Source: Capitulum mitella (taxonomy: Eukaryota; Arthropoda; Thecostraca; Pollicipedomorpha; Pollicipedidae). From it: a stretch of 64,000 bases of DNA. The stretch is from positions 24,035,701 to 24,099,700 of the forward strand of contig CP099846.1 of assembly GCA_030062745.1 (NCBI GenBank), written 5' to 3'. The position numbers and the translations under genes were made by a program. Position 1 is the first letter of the stretch. Each line of letters begins with the position of its first letter. The notes under the pieces were generated by a model, which was not told the origin of the DNA, searched no databases, and worked only from the letters and a program-made list of their open reading frames with translations. Shown here piece after piece: positions 36,960 to 47,981 of the stretch.

Positions 36960-39058
36960 ATGACTGCACTACGAGAAAAAAGGCCGAAAAGATTGATCGA
37001 TGCCCAAATCGAATCAGTACAAGGAAACAAGCTGCGTTCGAGGGGAGAAGTGCTGCAGCAATATGTTCAGCCCTACCGTGTGGATGGGCTTACCCAGAGG
37101 GAGGTCGAAACACAGACCATACGTGAAGTGATGAGGCTGTGGAACGAAGCCCAAATTCTCACTGCACCGGAGCGGAACGTGATAAAGAAGCTCAACAGGA
37201 CGGTTAAGCAGTACCGAGCTTTCATCAAAAGCAAATCCTGGAGGTCCACGCCAGGAATTGACAAGAAGAAGGAATTTAGGGATAGCCTCAAAGACCTTGA
37301 CATTGCCCGTGTCGGCACCATTAAGATCATCAAAATCAAGAGTGCAAAAACATTCTCCAGGTCCAAAGGGAGCCAGGTCGCCGGGGCGTCATGGTGGTAT
37401 TCGATAAGTTTCATTCTGGGAAGGAGGAGCGAACTCTTCAACGGCAACAGCAGGCCGAAGAGAGGGCCAGCCGTTAGACTGCACAGCAGACGGAGCAAGA
37501 GGCTGCTCCGTGGAGTGGAATGCTCGTTTACCGACAGCACATAAGTGACAGATCAGGATGACCCGCAGCCATTCGTCATGCTTTCTCCTTCGAAGCGGTC
37601 CTGCAGGAGAGCCAAGAACATTGTCGCTCCTGGTCTGGCAGCAGCCCTCGATCGGACCAAGCTCAATGATTGCTCTGCAATCCATTTCCTATCGGCGACG
37701 GCCTCGGCCCTCGGCCACGGCTCCTCTGAACCGGTGATCACAGAAGCTCGACCAGGTGGGCACGTAGATCGCAGAGGAAAGCCATTGCGGACGAAATCTA
37801 GCATTCTTTCTCCGCGCCACCCAATCTGATGGTCCACTGGGACAGCAAACTGTTACCTGACGATGAAAAGGAAAAGGTGGATCGACTACCTGTCATTGTG
37901 ACCGGTCCAAGAAGCACCGCCGAGGTTCTCGGTGTTCCGAAGTTTGCAGTTGGAGCGGAGTTGGAGCAGCACCAGCCGACGTTGTCGCGCGTTGTCTGGA
38001 AGACTGGGAGGTTTCGGACAAGGTCGTCGGCATGAGCTTCGACACCACTTCCAGCAATACTGGGCAAGTTGTGGAAGCAAGCATGCTTCTTCAACAGAAG
38101 CTTGGGCGACAACTCCTTCATTTCGCTTGTCGTCATCATATCTTCGAAATGGTGGCAGAGTCGGCCTTTTCCACGCGCCTCGGTCCGTCCTCGGGACCGG
38201 CGATCTTCTTGTTCAAGCGCTTCAAGAAGAGATGGAGGCTCATTGATCGGAGCAAGTCTGAAGCCATGATGCGTGAAGAAATGGAGTCAGCAGTGGCACA
38301 GGCGTTTCTCTCCAAGGATCGTGTCGCCGCCTTCTGTCAAGAGGAGCTCGCCGAAATCCAGCTTAGTGATGATTATTGTGAGTTCTTTGAGGTCTCAATC
38401 ATCATCTTTGGTCAAGACCTCCCCGCGGAGGTCAAGAACCACCAATCAAGTTCTCCAACCCGGTGCTCTCCACCGTGACAGATGGATGGGACGCCTAATC
38501 TACGGGAACAAGATCTTCTCGCTTTGCCATCAATTCTCCGTGACTCTCAGTGAATGGGGAGCATTCAAGCGCGTCGTCTCTTTCATGGTTGTTTTGTACG
38601 TCATTGTATGGTTTTGTTCTTCATCGGTGGTCAAGGCTCCCGTGCACAACCTAGCCGTCCTGCAAAGCCTGATTTGAATGCTGAAATCTCGAAGACGATC
38701 TCCATGAACCTCGTCAATCACCTATCATTTATTCTGACATGTACGGTTTACTATTTATTACAACAATGATCTATTATGGTACCTTAGCGAAGAACTGGCT
38801 GGTGTGTCGTTCTTCGACGACGGCGTGCCGTGTGAGATGAAGAGGATGGTCGCAGCACTCCAGGAACAGGGATTGGAGAGTTCGCTTAAGCGAGCACAGA
38901 TGGATCTCGCGGCAAAGGAGGTTCTCGCCAGGAAGATCATCGTCGACTTCATTATCGCAAAGTCGGTGGGTAACCTGAAGACCTACGGCATCGACATGGA
39001 CTTCCTTGCCGCCCATCCTGCTGATTGGGAGACAGCACCTGGCTTCAAGAACGCTTAA
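36960..39058 (+). pseudogene. transposase-like gene (hAT-like, uncharacterised multicopy family), right-arm copy
   Basis: Segments in order: 36,960-37,544 (MTALREKRPKRLIDAQ start, LWNEAQILTAPERN); 37,545-37,829 (AAALDRTKLNDCSAIHFLSA); 37,829-38,035 (MVHWDSKLLPDDEKEKVDRL); 38,032-38,478 (FDTTSSNTGQVVEASMLLQQ, FACRHHIFEMV); 38,554-38,690 (FHGCFVRHCMV shifted frame); 38,804-39,058 (SFFDDGVPCEMKRMVAAL). At about 37,346 the family-like reading moves to the frame giving CKNILQVQREPGRRG and ends at a TAG near 37,474. The same shift and stop are in the left arm, so the gene was already broken before duplication, or the arms have been homogenised. No terminal repeats of an autonomous element were identified. 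Confidence 0.65.
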
Positions 39059-39685
39059 GAAGTCCTGCGCGGGATTGCGGTATTAAGCGACCTCTCCGAA
39101 CGAGCTGTGGCTCTTACCCAGGCGTGCGAGGTACTGACGAAGGATGAAAGGCAAAAGCAGTACCTGCTGCAAGTCGTCGAATGGTATCGTCGCTAGAACC
39201 CCGCGGCCACGAAAAGGATTGAAGTATCATTCCCACCTAAGCTACACTGCTGCCGACAGAGTCAGTGTACCTACGACCTGAGACAGCATATGAAGAGTTT
39301 TTCGATCCAGTGTGTCAAAAGGATGATGTACATTTTATGCATATCGTGTGCTTGGTTTAAAAAACTGGAGCATAAAGCACGTTTCGGGGGTTTCAGACAC
39401 ACCTCGCCCTGACCGAATTTCCCAGGGATCACAAGTCCATGGAGAATGAATTCTTGCTGGGAAAAGATGGAATAGTGTTTTTTTATTTTAATGGGTTCTG
39501 AATGCACAAAGGTCGGCGCGAATCTCATCAAACTAAAAATAAAATACGGCAAAAGCAACATACAGTCTACGTGTGACAGTGGCTAAAAATGTTGGACCAA
39601 GGCCATATTTTGTGCGCATGATTTACTCCCAAACACGCATCAGTTAATGAGAGAGCACTCTGGAAAAGCCTCCATCGCAGTTCGT

Positions 39686-39689
<4 letters not shown>

Positions 39690-39743
<54 letters not shown>

Positions 39744-39832
39744 CATACATATAACGAACTCCTAAGGAAGGGATATGTATATATACATGTATACCCCTTC
39801 CTTAGGGATATATATATCCATTCCTTAGGAAA

Positions 39833-39893
<61 letters not shown>

Positions 39894-39899
39894 TATATG
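39690..39899. repeat. AT-rich nested palindrome, right arm
   Basis: Two (TA)n runs of about 50 and 65 bp surround the hairpin at 39,761-39,807 whose stems are cctaaggaaggg and its inverse. Mirror of 30,319-30,465. Confidence 0.75.
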
Positions 39900-40612
39900 A
39901 AGTAAATTCAGCAAGAAGACAAATGCCAAGGGATGGTCTCAGCCAATGCCCCTCGTTTGCAGCGTTGCCCCCGCAGTCATTTTTTCTTAAAGCAGGCCCT
40001 GCCGGACCCCCCAGCGAGCCAGGCAGAGTCTGTGTTCAATTATCAAGAGCTGGTGGTAGAGCCACTATCGCATCTGCTTGTTTTGTCTTTTTTAGGAGCG
40101 GTGGAACCCCTGTGGAGATGGGGGAAAGGAAAATGCGATTTTTGCCTCGTTTTTTCCCATGCAACGCCATCCTATCCCACAGGTTCCAAAGCTCCAAGTC
40201 TTCCTTGTCGGCGCATAAGTCAGGCTTGACTACAGGCGTCGTAGTCTTGTGCGAAATCGGGTGTCTTGTCAGGCGTCAGTCAGTCGCCCGTAGCGCATCT
40301 GTCCTACGGGCCACTGTACCCAAGGCCCAAACCCAATGACAACTTTCTCCTTCTCCAGCCTCGTTCGTCTAGAAGTGAAGCGTGCCTGAGATTCCAGTCT
40401 TCACATAAGAAAGCACGCAGACGACAAGTACCTCTGAAGCACAGATCTGCGACATTTGAATCACAATTTTTGACATTTTACTGACGGAAGCGTCGCCTCG
40501 TGCACAGGTCTCCATGTCAGATGCACTATGCACTACCATCACACACACACATACATTCGTGGTGCGGTCTCCAGGCGGAAAGTGAAGACACATCTGCGCG
40601 CTGTCCGCAGGG

Positions 40613-40730
40613 GTGTCGATTTTTATTCTTTTGAGAGGATCTTGGCCCACCTAGTGTTGGTTTTGGCCCACGCAATGTTGGTTTGGGCCTATCCCAATAT
40701 TTTCTGCCGGTTTTAAAGGGAAACACAGAG
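40613..40730 (-). mobile_element. family II hAT-like element, right-end fragment in right arm
   Basis: Starts caggggtgtcgatttttatt and runs to the aaccggcagaaaatattg-equivalent region. Mirror of 29,494-29,607. Confidence 0.65.
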
Positions 40731-41699
40731 AGGAAAAAACACCCTGGTGTCAATTGCAGCACCTTGTAATGGTGTCGCACAGATACAGAGGGGTGCTTGC
40801 AATGGAGGATCGTTGAAATTTACTTGTAATGGACACCCACGGAGGACACCGACTATGTTTTTGGCGCCTTCAATTTATCTTGATGCATTCAGCACCCCAT
40901 TCAGGTTTCACAGATCACGACGTGGCCAGTGCCGCGTTTAACTAGATGACACCCCGTTCTGGTGTCGCAGAAATCAGCGACACCTAAACCGACACCCCGT
41001 CCGACACCCCAAAACAGGAGGAAACGCCATGGGCGTCTCCACGGGTAAGGCTCAAAATTCCAGAAATTTGAGGGACTTCATGACATGAACTATTTGCATT
41101 TGTGACTTGAAGGCAGACTAGGATGCTTATCCGATTAGTGATATGTATCTGCGAATACACGATAAACATGATAAACCATGTTTTCTACGCGCATCCGTTT
41201 TTATCCACTGCGACAATTCTGCAGAGGCTTCACACGCCTATGTAGAAACGCGCCACACTTCCGCCATTGTTCCTCCTGCGTGTCTCGACGACAGACGATC
41301 GCATGCGCAGCAAGCCATCTCGACTGCTGTTACGAGGTAAATTGCCTGTTATTTCGTTCATCAGTGTGCGTTTAAACCGGCTGCTATTTTATACAGCATT
41401 AGTTTATAAGCACCACTGTTCAATGATTGTCATTCGCTTGAACTCGTCATATAAACGAGGCACGAAGAAGTTGCATATCGGACCTACGTGCCAGGATACC
41501 ATAAAGACGACATAGACCATCGGTGGCGCTGCTATTGAGGCGCTTCAGGTACGGCCGTACCAAATTCCAGAGCCCTCTTCAACATCCTTTTTAAATATTT
41601 TAAAACCGCAGATTGAGGAAAAAGTCGGTCAGAAGACTTTTAAGGGAGCTTTTTTATGTCATGCGTACACAATCATATCGCACGTGTGCGTGCCTTTAA

Positions 41700-42910
41700 C
41701 CCTATTCCCGGCAGGGGGGGGCGGAATCCGCCCCCCCCTCGGGTTTTTTGCTTGCCAATTCCAGGCTTTTTGACGCAGCTTCACGAAACTTGGTGACTTT
41801 TCCTAGCTATTCCTTCTACGCGCCGTGACAAAATTTCGAAATCCTATTTTGCTCAGGGGCGAAGCCAGGCAACGTTTTTGGGAGGCACCTCAGGTCATTT
41901 TTGGCCATGTTGAGGGTAAAAGGAAAATGTCTGCCAAAAACAGAGTTTTTAAGATAGAACTTAAAACTTTATATGAATATATAGCTAAATAGTTGGTCAA
42001 TGTGCATATGTAATTTTGTTTATCTGAGGTCACTTTACAAGGTCAGGTCAAGGTCAAAAGTCAAAATTTGTTTTTTCGCAATAATTTCGGCGCCGTTTTT
42101 TCAAATGCCAAACCCGGAATATATATGACGTAGAAAGATGCCCTCTACTTGTGTACCAAGTTTCAGCTTGATATCAGGTCAGGTCACGGAGCTATGACCT
42201 AAAATGTCAGTGCACGTACCCTATATCGCAAAAGCCAAAAAATGAATTTTTTGGAATAGAGTGAATTTAATCGATTAAAAACGTTTACAGATAATATTGA
42301 ATGCACACGACATCATTCCAGGTGACCCCAAGGTCACTGGAGGTCATTTAAGGTCAAAGGTCACAAGTTGATCTGAGAAACATGTGACCATGACAGTTCC
42401 CCCTTTTTTATGTCCCTGGCACCGCCTATGCTAACATTATACAAACATTGTAATGCGATTTGTACTTCTTTAGCATAACATGACTAGCGGAAGCTAAAAA
42501 AGTGTTTTGGCCTCTTTTGTTCATTCCGTTATTGGAAAACTAATCCCCCTATTTTTGAAACCCTGTGAACGCCCATGAATTTTCTCAAAATTTCAAATTT
42601 GCATACCTATGGTAAAAGCCCTATCTATAATCTCTCGATTGATGCCAGTTTCATCGAAATGGGTCCATAAACAACGGAGTTATAAGAAGTCAAAAAGTAC
42701 CCCCCATTTTGACATTTTTGCCCCCCTGTATCCACAAATTTCAAAATTTTGAAAATTTCTTTTTATCAAAATGTAGTTCACGTCACGGCAAATCGATTGC
42801 CGTTTGTTGCAATGAAATCGGATGAGTAGTTCTCGAGATCTCGGGGGGGGGCCGAATCCGCCCCCCCCTGCCGGGAATCGGCCATACCGTCTAGCCCTCC
42901 GGGAATAGGG
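41700..42910 (+). mobile_element. TTAA-flanked piggyBac-like element inserted in right arm
   Basis: CCCTATTCCCGG at the left and CCGGGAATAGGG at the right, flanked by TTAA at 41,696-41,699 and 42,911-42,914. The mirror position in the left arm has a single TTAA with the same flanks and no insert, so the boundaries and the 4-bp target duplication are proven by comparison. Non-coding, about 1.2 kb, closely similar to 47,982-49,133 (inverse) and to 2,405-3,605. Confidence 0.93.
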
Positions 42911-43582
42911 TTAAGACAGAAGTTTCCTTAGAGTTTTTTTTATAATGGCTTATCCCGCTTCCCGCCCCATACCCAAACAGAGATAACTGTTCATCGTCTG
43001 CACTCAAGTGCCCAATCCTGAGCACTGACCTACGGGTAATATCTACTAAGTAAACTCTGTACGGCCGGAATCCAAGGTTTTTAGAAAGATTCTACGGCAC
43101 AGACGTCAATGATGGTGACGTCAAAAAAGTCGAAATACAGGTTTCAGTGGTTCTCTGAAACAATTTCCTCCATAGTTAAGTGGCGTCAGTTTAGCAATGG
43201 TACAAGTTGCAAAGGTCACTAGAATTATTTTCCGAAAATCGCTCTCGGGACATGTGAGATCCCAGCGTTCGGTTGACCCTAGTTTGACTCCGGGGCTCAG
43301 ACCATTCCATTTTCCACCTGATTGCCCGCCTCCCCATTTGCTTGTTAGTTTGCCTTCGTGGTAGCAGCAGCGTTTGAGCTAGAGCAATAATAAGCACTGA
43401 AGGTATTTTTACTTTTCATTGCGTCGGCATTTCGTCGCAGTTGTATTTTCATAGATTGTTACTTGAATGCCTGAATGCTTCACGTTTTATTCCTTTCATA
43501 ACACCATTTCCCTCATTACCATAGCGTGTTCAGTTCTTAATATAGCAAGACGGGTCTACGCCACACTCAAGCACCTAGCCAG

Positions 43583-44027
43583 TGTGTCGTTCTTCGACGA
43601 CGGCGTGCCGTGTGAGATGAAGAGGATGGTCGCAGCACTCCAGGAACAGGGATTGGAGAGTTCGCTTAAGCGAGCACAGATGGATCTCGCGGCAAAGGAG
43701 GTTCTCGCCAGGAAGATCATCGTCGACTTCATTATCGCAAAGTCGGTGGGTAACCTGAAGGCCTACGGCATCGACATGGACTTCCTTGCCGCCCATCCTG
43801 CTGATTGGGAGACAGCACCTGGCTTCAAGAACGCTTAAGAAGTCCTGCGCGGGATTGCGGTATTAAGCGACCTCTCCGAACGAGCTGTGGCTCTTACCCA
43901 GGCGTGCGAGGTACTGACGAAGGATGAAAGGCAAAAGCAGTACCTGTTGCAAGTTGTCGAGTGGTATCGTTGTTAGAACCCCGAGGCAACAAAAAGGGTT
44001 GAAGTATCATTCATACCTAAGCTACAC
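43583..44027 (+). pseudogene. third copy of the 3' end of the transposase-like gene
   Basis: 445 bp almost identical to 38,804-39,245, in direct orientation, including SFFDDGVPCEMKRMV and the stop after GFKNA at 43,838. It begins exactly where the right arm ends and stops at ctacac (44,027), where sequence order changes again. It looks like a partial duplication created with or after the large rearrangement. Confidence 0.8.
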
Positions 44028-44029
44028 GG

Positions 44030-44130
44030 GTCACTTTACTCACGAGTCTGTTTACTTCCAAAAGATGCATTTTTCACTACAGATCACTTTATTCGGAGTC
44101 TGTTTACTTCCAAAATATGCATTTTTCGAA
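44030..44130. repeat. two-unit direct repeat of about 54 bp
   Basis: tcactttactc...gagtctgtttacttccaaaa-atgcattttt occurs twice in tandem at the outer edge of the second inverted repeat. Confidence 0.65.
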
Positions 44131-44664
44131 ACTTTTTGAATTCTTGGTATTACTCGCAGCTGTGCGAGCCAGTCCTGCTATTTTCAACCCGTGCTCAGCA
44201 ATTCATCGCTGATGTTGACGGTGGCGCATTTCGATTCATAAGAGTTATTCGTGACCTGACCTCAGGCCAATGGCTAGAAGTCATTGGTACTTTGTCCATT
44301 GACGGTAAACAGACATCTGCATCACCCCACGCTAAACCGTTATAAAAAAGTTTCGCCAAAGTCCGAAAAATCGACATGTCTTACAAATGAGTTTGGCCTT
44401 ACATCAGTGACCCGAAAAATTCCGAAAAATCTGAGATAGCAGATTTCTTGCATCCGTCGGAATTTCTAGTCCCCGGAAGTTTTATTGTGATATCGTGTTT
44501 TCCCAGAAAAGCTGCAGAGCGCTAAACTTACCTGACTGATCTAGTCAAAAAATTGGTGCAAGGTGTAAAAATGATCAAGCCAAAGGTATACAAAGCTTCG
44601 TGGCACCTTTTCTCGCAATCTTGGAGAAATCTCGGGGCGGTCAACGACCCCCACAGTTGGAGGC
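44088..44664 (+). repeat. second inverted repeat, left arm
   Basis: About 580 bp that is the imperfect inverse of 46,677-47,264. Shared words include tgctgagcacgggttgaaaa, cattgacggtaaacag, gtgcaaggtgtaaaaatgat and gcggtcaacgacccccacag. It could be the long terminal repeat of a foldback-type element. Confidence 0.8.
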
Positions 44665-46676
44665 GGGTTAAGGTCAGTCAGTCAGAAGGTCAGTTTCATA
44701 GAATTGCTGCTTCTTCCTATAAATTTCGTGATATGCCAGTGGCATACCACAAAATCCGATATTTTCCCCATCTCCCAGGAAAATCCAGGCTACGTGCCTG
44801 CATACTTCGATTTGGCTGTCACATAGTATTCCTCGTTTGACCGCACTGTTGCGTTCCCATGCATTCCGGTATAATGCAATTGATACACGGTCATCGTCTT
44901 CCGTTTACAGTGTTTACTTGCATGGGCAGTGATGATGGTCGCTTTTTGTCATGCAGTGTCGACAATGCTCAACTTCTCCACAGGCCAAGACTTTCAGCTG
45001 GTCTTGATGCCAAATGTCTTTTGAATACTGATGCCAACATGATCACGGCATTACACAAGTCTGGACAGAAAAAGCCTTCTTGCACGGGCTAACGCACCTG
45101 GGACGCCGGTAATATGCCGAGCTTTGGTTGGACGTCGACGACGACACAGCGACGTTATGGACCTGTCTAATGGCGACCGTGATGGGGACTTTTCAGCGAC
45201 GTCATCGCTCGGCGGCGGTATTTCCAACGTCCTGGCTGATTGCGCCCATAGTGGTCATCTTACCACAGGATGGGGATTCACCCGACTTTTGGAAAGGCTG
45301 AACCGTTGCTTCTGACCACCTCAACACCGAGCCTGAGTATGGACGATCTATCAACTGACGGCAGACGCAGCCACTCAACTGAGTCCTGTGGACGTCCCCC
45401 ACAGTGAAGTCTATCCCGCTCGCGGCGTAATGGGAGGTACCTCGCCGAGGCGAACCTCAGGACGAACTTCGCACCCGCTTTGACCGCATGACGCGTGCAT
45501 CCGGCCATCGTCAGCTGCGCCGCTGCCGGCGAGCGGCTGGACGCTGGATAGTCGGACGTGACGTCACACAGGGTGCGGCCAAGGCCACCAAATGAAGACA
45601 GCTATGAACGCGGGGCCGGGGCGGCAGGCGAGCGCTTGACAGACGACAGGCTCCGTCAACGCGGCCTGCATGAGAGTCGAGAACACAGAGCCAGCCTCAC
45701 GACGTGGAGACAAAGGGTTAGGACATGCCCGCAAAGATTACCCACGAGCCCCCACGACCACCGGAAGTGTACGTCCGCCGCGCCGGCTGAGGAGGCCTGG
45801 CGGACTCGCGGGTGCACGGCCGGCGTCCGCGCAGTAGGAGCGACCATCCCCGCACCTGGTTGTGCCTCGGCGGCGTCTTCCCCAAGTCCACTGTGCGCTG
45901 GAAAAAACACCGGTCCCGCCCCCCGGCACCGCCGGGTGATGAGGGGCGGGAGTTATTGGGAAGGGGTAGGGGGAGGGTGCGGATTGATCGAATCGAAGTG
46001 AGTCTGGGCAGTGAGATCGAATCCGTGGGTCTCGCGGAATGCGATGGCAAAGCAAAGCAACGACGAAAAAGCAACGGCGGATCCGGACTCGGATAGGTAT
46101 TGGGCGTGGCCAGTGCATCAGACTAATAACGAACGATTCAGAGTTTATAAAAATGCGACCACAGGCGCTGGTTCAAACAGCGAGCACATTTTGTCACCGC
46201 AAAATCGAAAACAAGCACGCCAAACGAAATCTAATGGGGTGAAATGTGTTGGGGTCGCAATTCTTATTTTTGACGTAACGACCAATGGTTCCCTCGCCCA
46301 CGGCGGCCGTCTCTGGGCACCGACAGCCGCACAGCCGCCGGGCCACCCAAGTGTGCCGCCCCCGCGCCACCGCCGCGCCGCCACGGTCAGAAGACACCCG
46401 CCGCGCGGCCGCTGCCGCCGCGGACGGCCGCAGTGCGTCGCCTGCCGCCCGGCCGCCTCCGCTGCAGGCTGCCACAGTGCCGCCTCTGCAACCGCCGTCC
46501 GGCTGCGGCGTCGGCCGTCAACGAGTCAGCAAGCCAGCCCGGCGCCGGGCTGACCCAGTCCCGCCTGCTGAGTCGGCGGCCAGGGATGCCCAGGGCGCGG
46601 CACAGCGGGTCACCACCTTCGAGTCGCACGTCCGAACTGAGTGCACACTGGACCGGCCGGCACGGGCACCGCAGCC
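44665..46676. other. GC-rich core between the arms of the second inverted repeat
   Basis: About 2 kb. 44,695-44,800 is the right end of a family I miniature element (ends ggctacgtgcctg). 45,100-46,676 becomes strongly GC- and CpG-rich, unlike the flanking arms. Overlapping open frames of 120-200 codons there run in both directions and are compositional. No gene or transposase was recognised. Confidence 0.5.
44695..44800 (+). mobile_element. family I miniature element, right-end fragment
   Basis: Contains the hairpin atatgccagtggcatacc and ends aatccaggctacgtgcctg. The left two thirds is missing. Confidence 0.65.
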
Positions 46677-47264
46677 GCTCCGACTGTGGGGGCCGTTGAC
46701 CGCCCGAGGTTTCTCCAAGATTTCGAGCAAGGAACACACTCAGTGCCACGAAACTTTGTATACCTTTGGCTTGATCATTTTTACACCTTGCACCAATTTT
46801 TTGACTTCAGATCAGTCAGGTAAGTTTAGCGCTCTGCAGCTTTTTCGGAAAACACGATATCACAGTAAAACTTTTCGGGACTAGAAATTCTGACGGATGC
46901 AAGAAATCTGCTATCTCAGATTTTTCAGAATTTTCCGAGTCATTGATGTAAGGTCAAACTCATTTGTAAGACATGTCGATTTTTCGGACTTTGGCGAAAC
47001 TTTTTTGTAACGGTTTAGCGTAGGGTGATGGAGATATCTGTTTACCGTCAATGGACAAAGTACCAATGACTTCTAGCCATTGACCTGAGGTCAGGTCACG
47101 AATAACTCTTATGAACCGAAATGCGCCACCGTCAACATCAGCGATGAATTGCTGAGCACGGGTTGAAAATAGCAGGACTGGCTCGCACAGATGCGAGTAA
47201 TACCAATAATTCAATAAGTTTCGAAAAATGGATATTTTGGAAGTAAATAGACTCGCGAATAAAG
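46677..47264 (-). repeat. second inverted repeat, right arm
   Basis: Inverse of 44,088-44,664, several percent diverged by eye. The GC-rich core joins at ccgactgtgggggccgttga. Confidence 0.8.
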
Positions 47265-47822
47265 CCCCGCCAGTTGTGTAGATCGATAACCAATGAATTT
47301 TTTCAAAATTTAAGCATGAGAAGCCATCACAAGAACCACTGGCATAAAGAAATACTACATGGTAAGGCCTATGTCGGGGAAATAAAGAAACGCTAAAATT
47401 AGTTTCCGTTAATTTCATACCGCGTTCGGCTACGGCGCCCGCCGGCAGTCGGTGCGAAAATCGCCTTGCCTTTAATTCAACGTTTCGGCGTAAATATTAA
47501 ACAAATCAGAGAAATAAGTCGTGCATCGGCATCTGCGGACTTTAACCTGTTCATTGGTGCCTTTACCTGGGCCTCATTTATTACAGCCCTTGAGATCCAG
47601 GCCGCTTCTCAGTCTCATGCAGTCGGCTGTTAGAAAACATATAGGGCATAAATGGCTTACATGTTATCCAAAACTAAAAATGAGACAAGTTTCGAGCCCT
47701 ACTTGCCACGAGCTTTCCAACGGTGCGCCTATTTTCATCGTGCGACCAGTCATTCGTGAGTAAGAGTGGGGGCGGTCAACCGCCCGCCTCCCCCCCAGTC
47801 GGGCGCGGGTTAACACATAGGG

Positions 47823-47958
47823 AAAACATATGTTTTCCTTTGTAACATATATTTGACCACTATTCTGTATTCCTGCGAAATCGCTTAATATCTAGTGAGC
47901 GAGTAAATCGCTTGTCTCGGGGGGCATGTCCCTCATGTCCCCTTTGGCTACGTCCCTG
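47823..47958 (-). mobile_element. family I miniature element fragment
   Basis: Runs from a gaaaacatatgttttcc segment to the terminus tttggctacgtccctg. Ends 20 bp before the TTAA of the next element. Confidence 0.6.
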
Positions 47959-47981
47959 CAGGAAGCATGATCACGTTTTAA

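Larger units (their letters stand above)
35366..43582 (-). repeat. right arm of the giant inverted duplication
   Basis: Inverse of 27,845-34,755. It is longer because a 1,211-bp TTAA-flanked element occupies 41,700-42,910; without it and its extra TTAA the arm is about 7.0 kb. Small arm-specific differences include gtattgtgtatttgatcct tandem copies at about 36,165-36,240 and longer AT tracts. The arm ends with gccacact plus 15 bp of the family I element (caagcacctagccag), then switches to unrelated order. Confidence 0.9.

Noticed and set aside
45558..46884. Several 120-200-codon frames in the GC-rich core of the second inverted repeat
   Set aside because: Present on both strands in several frames at once; typical of CpG-rich non-coding DNA.
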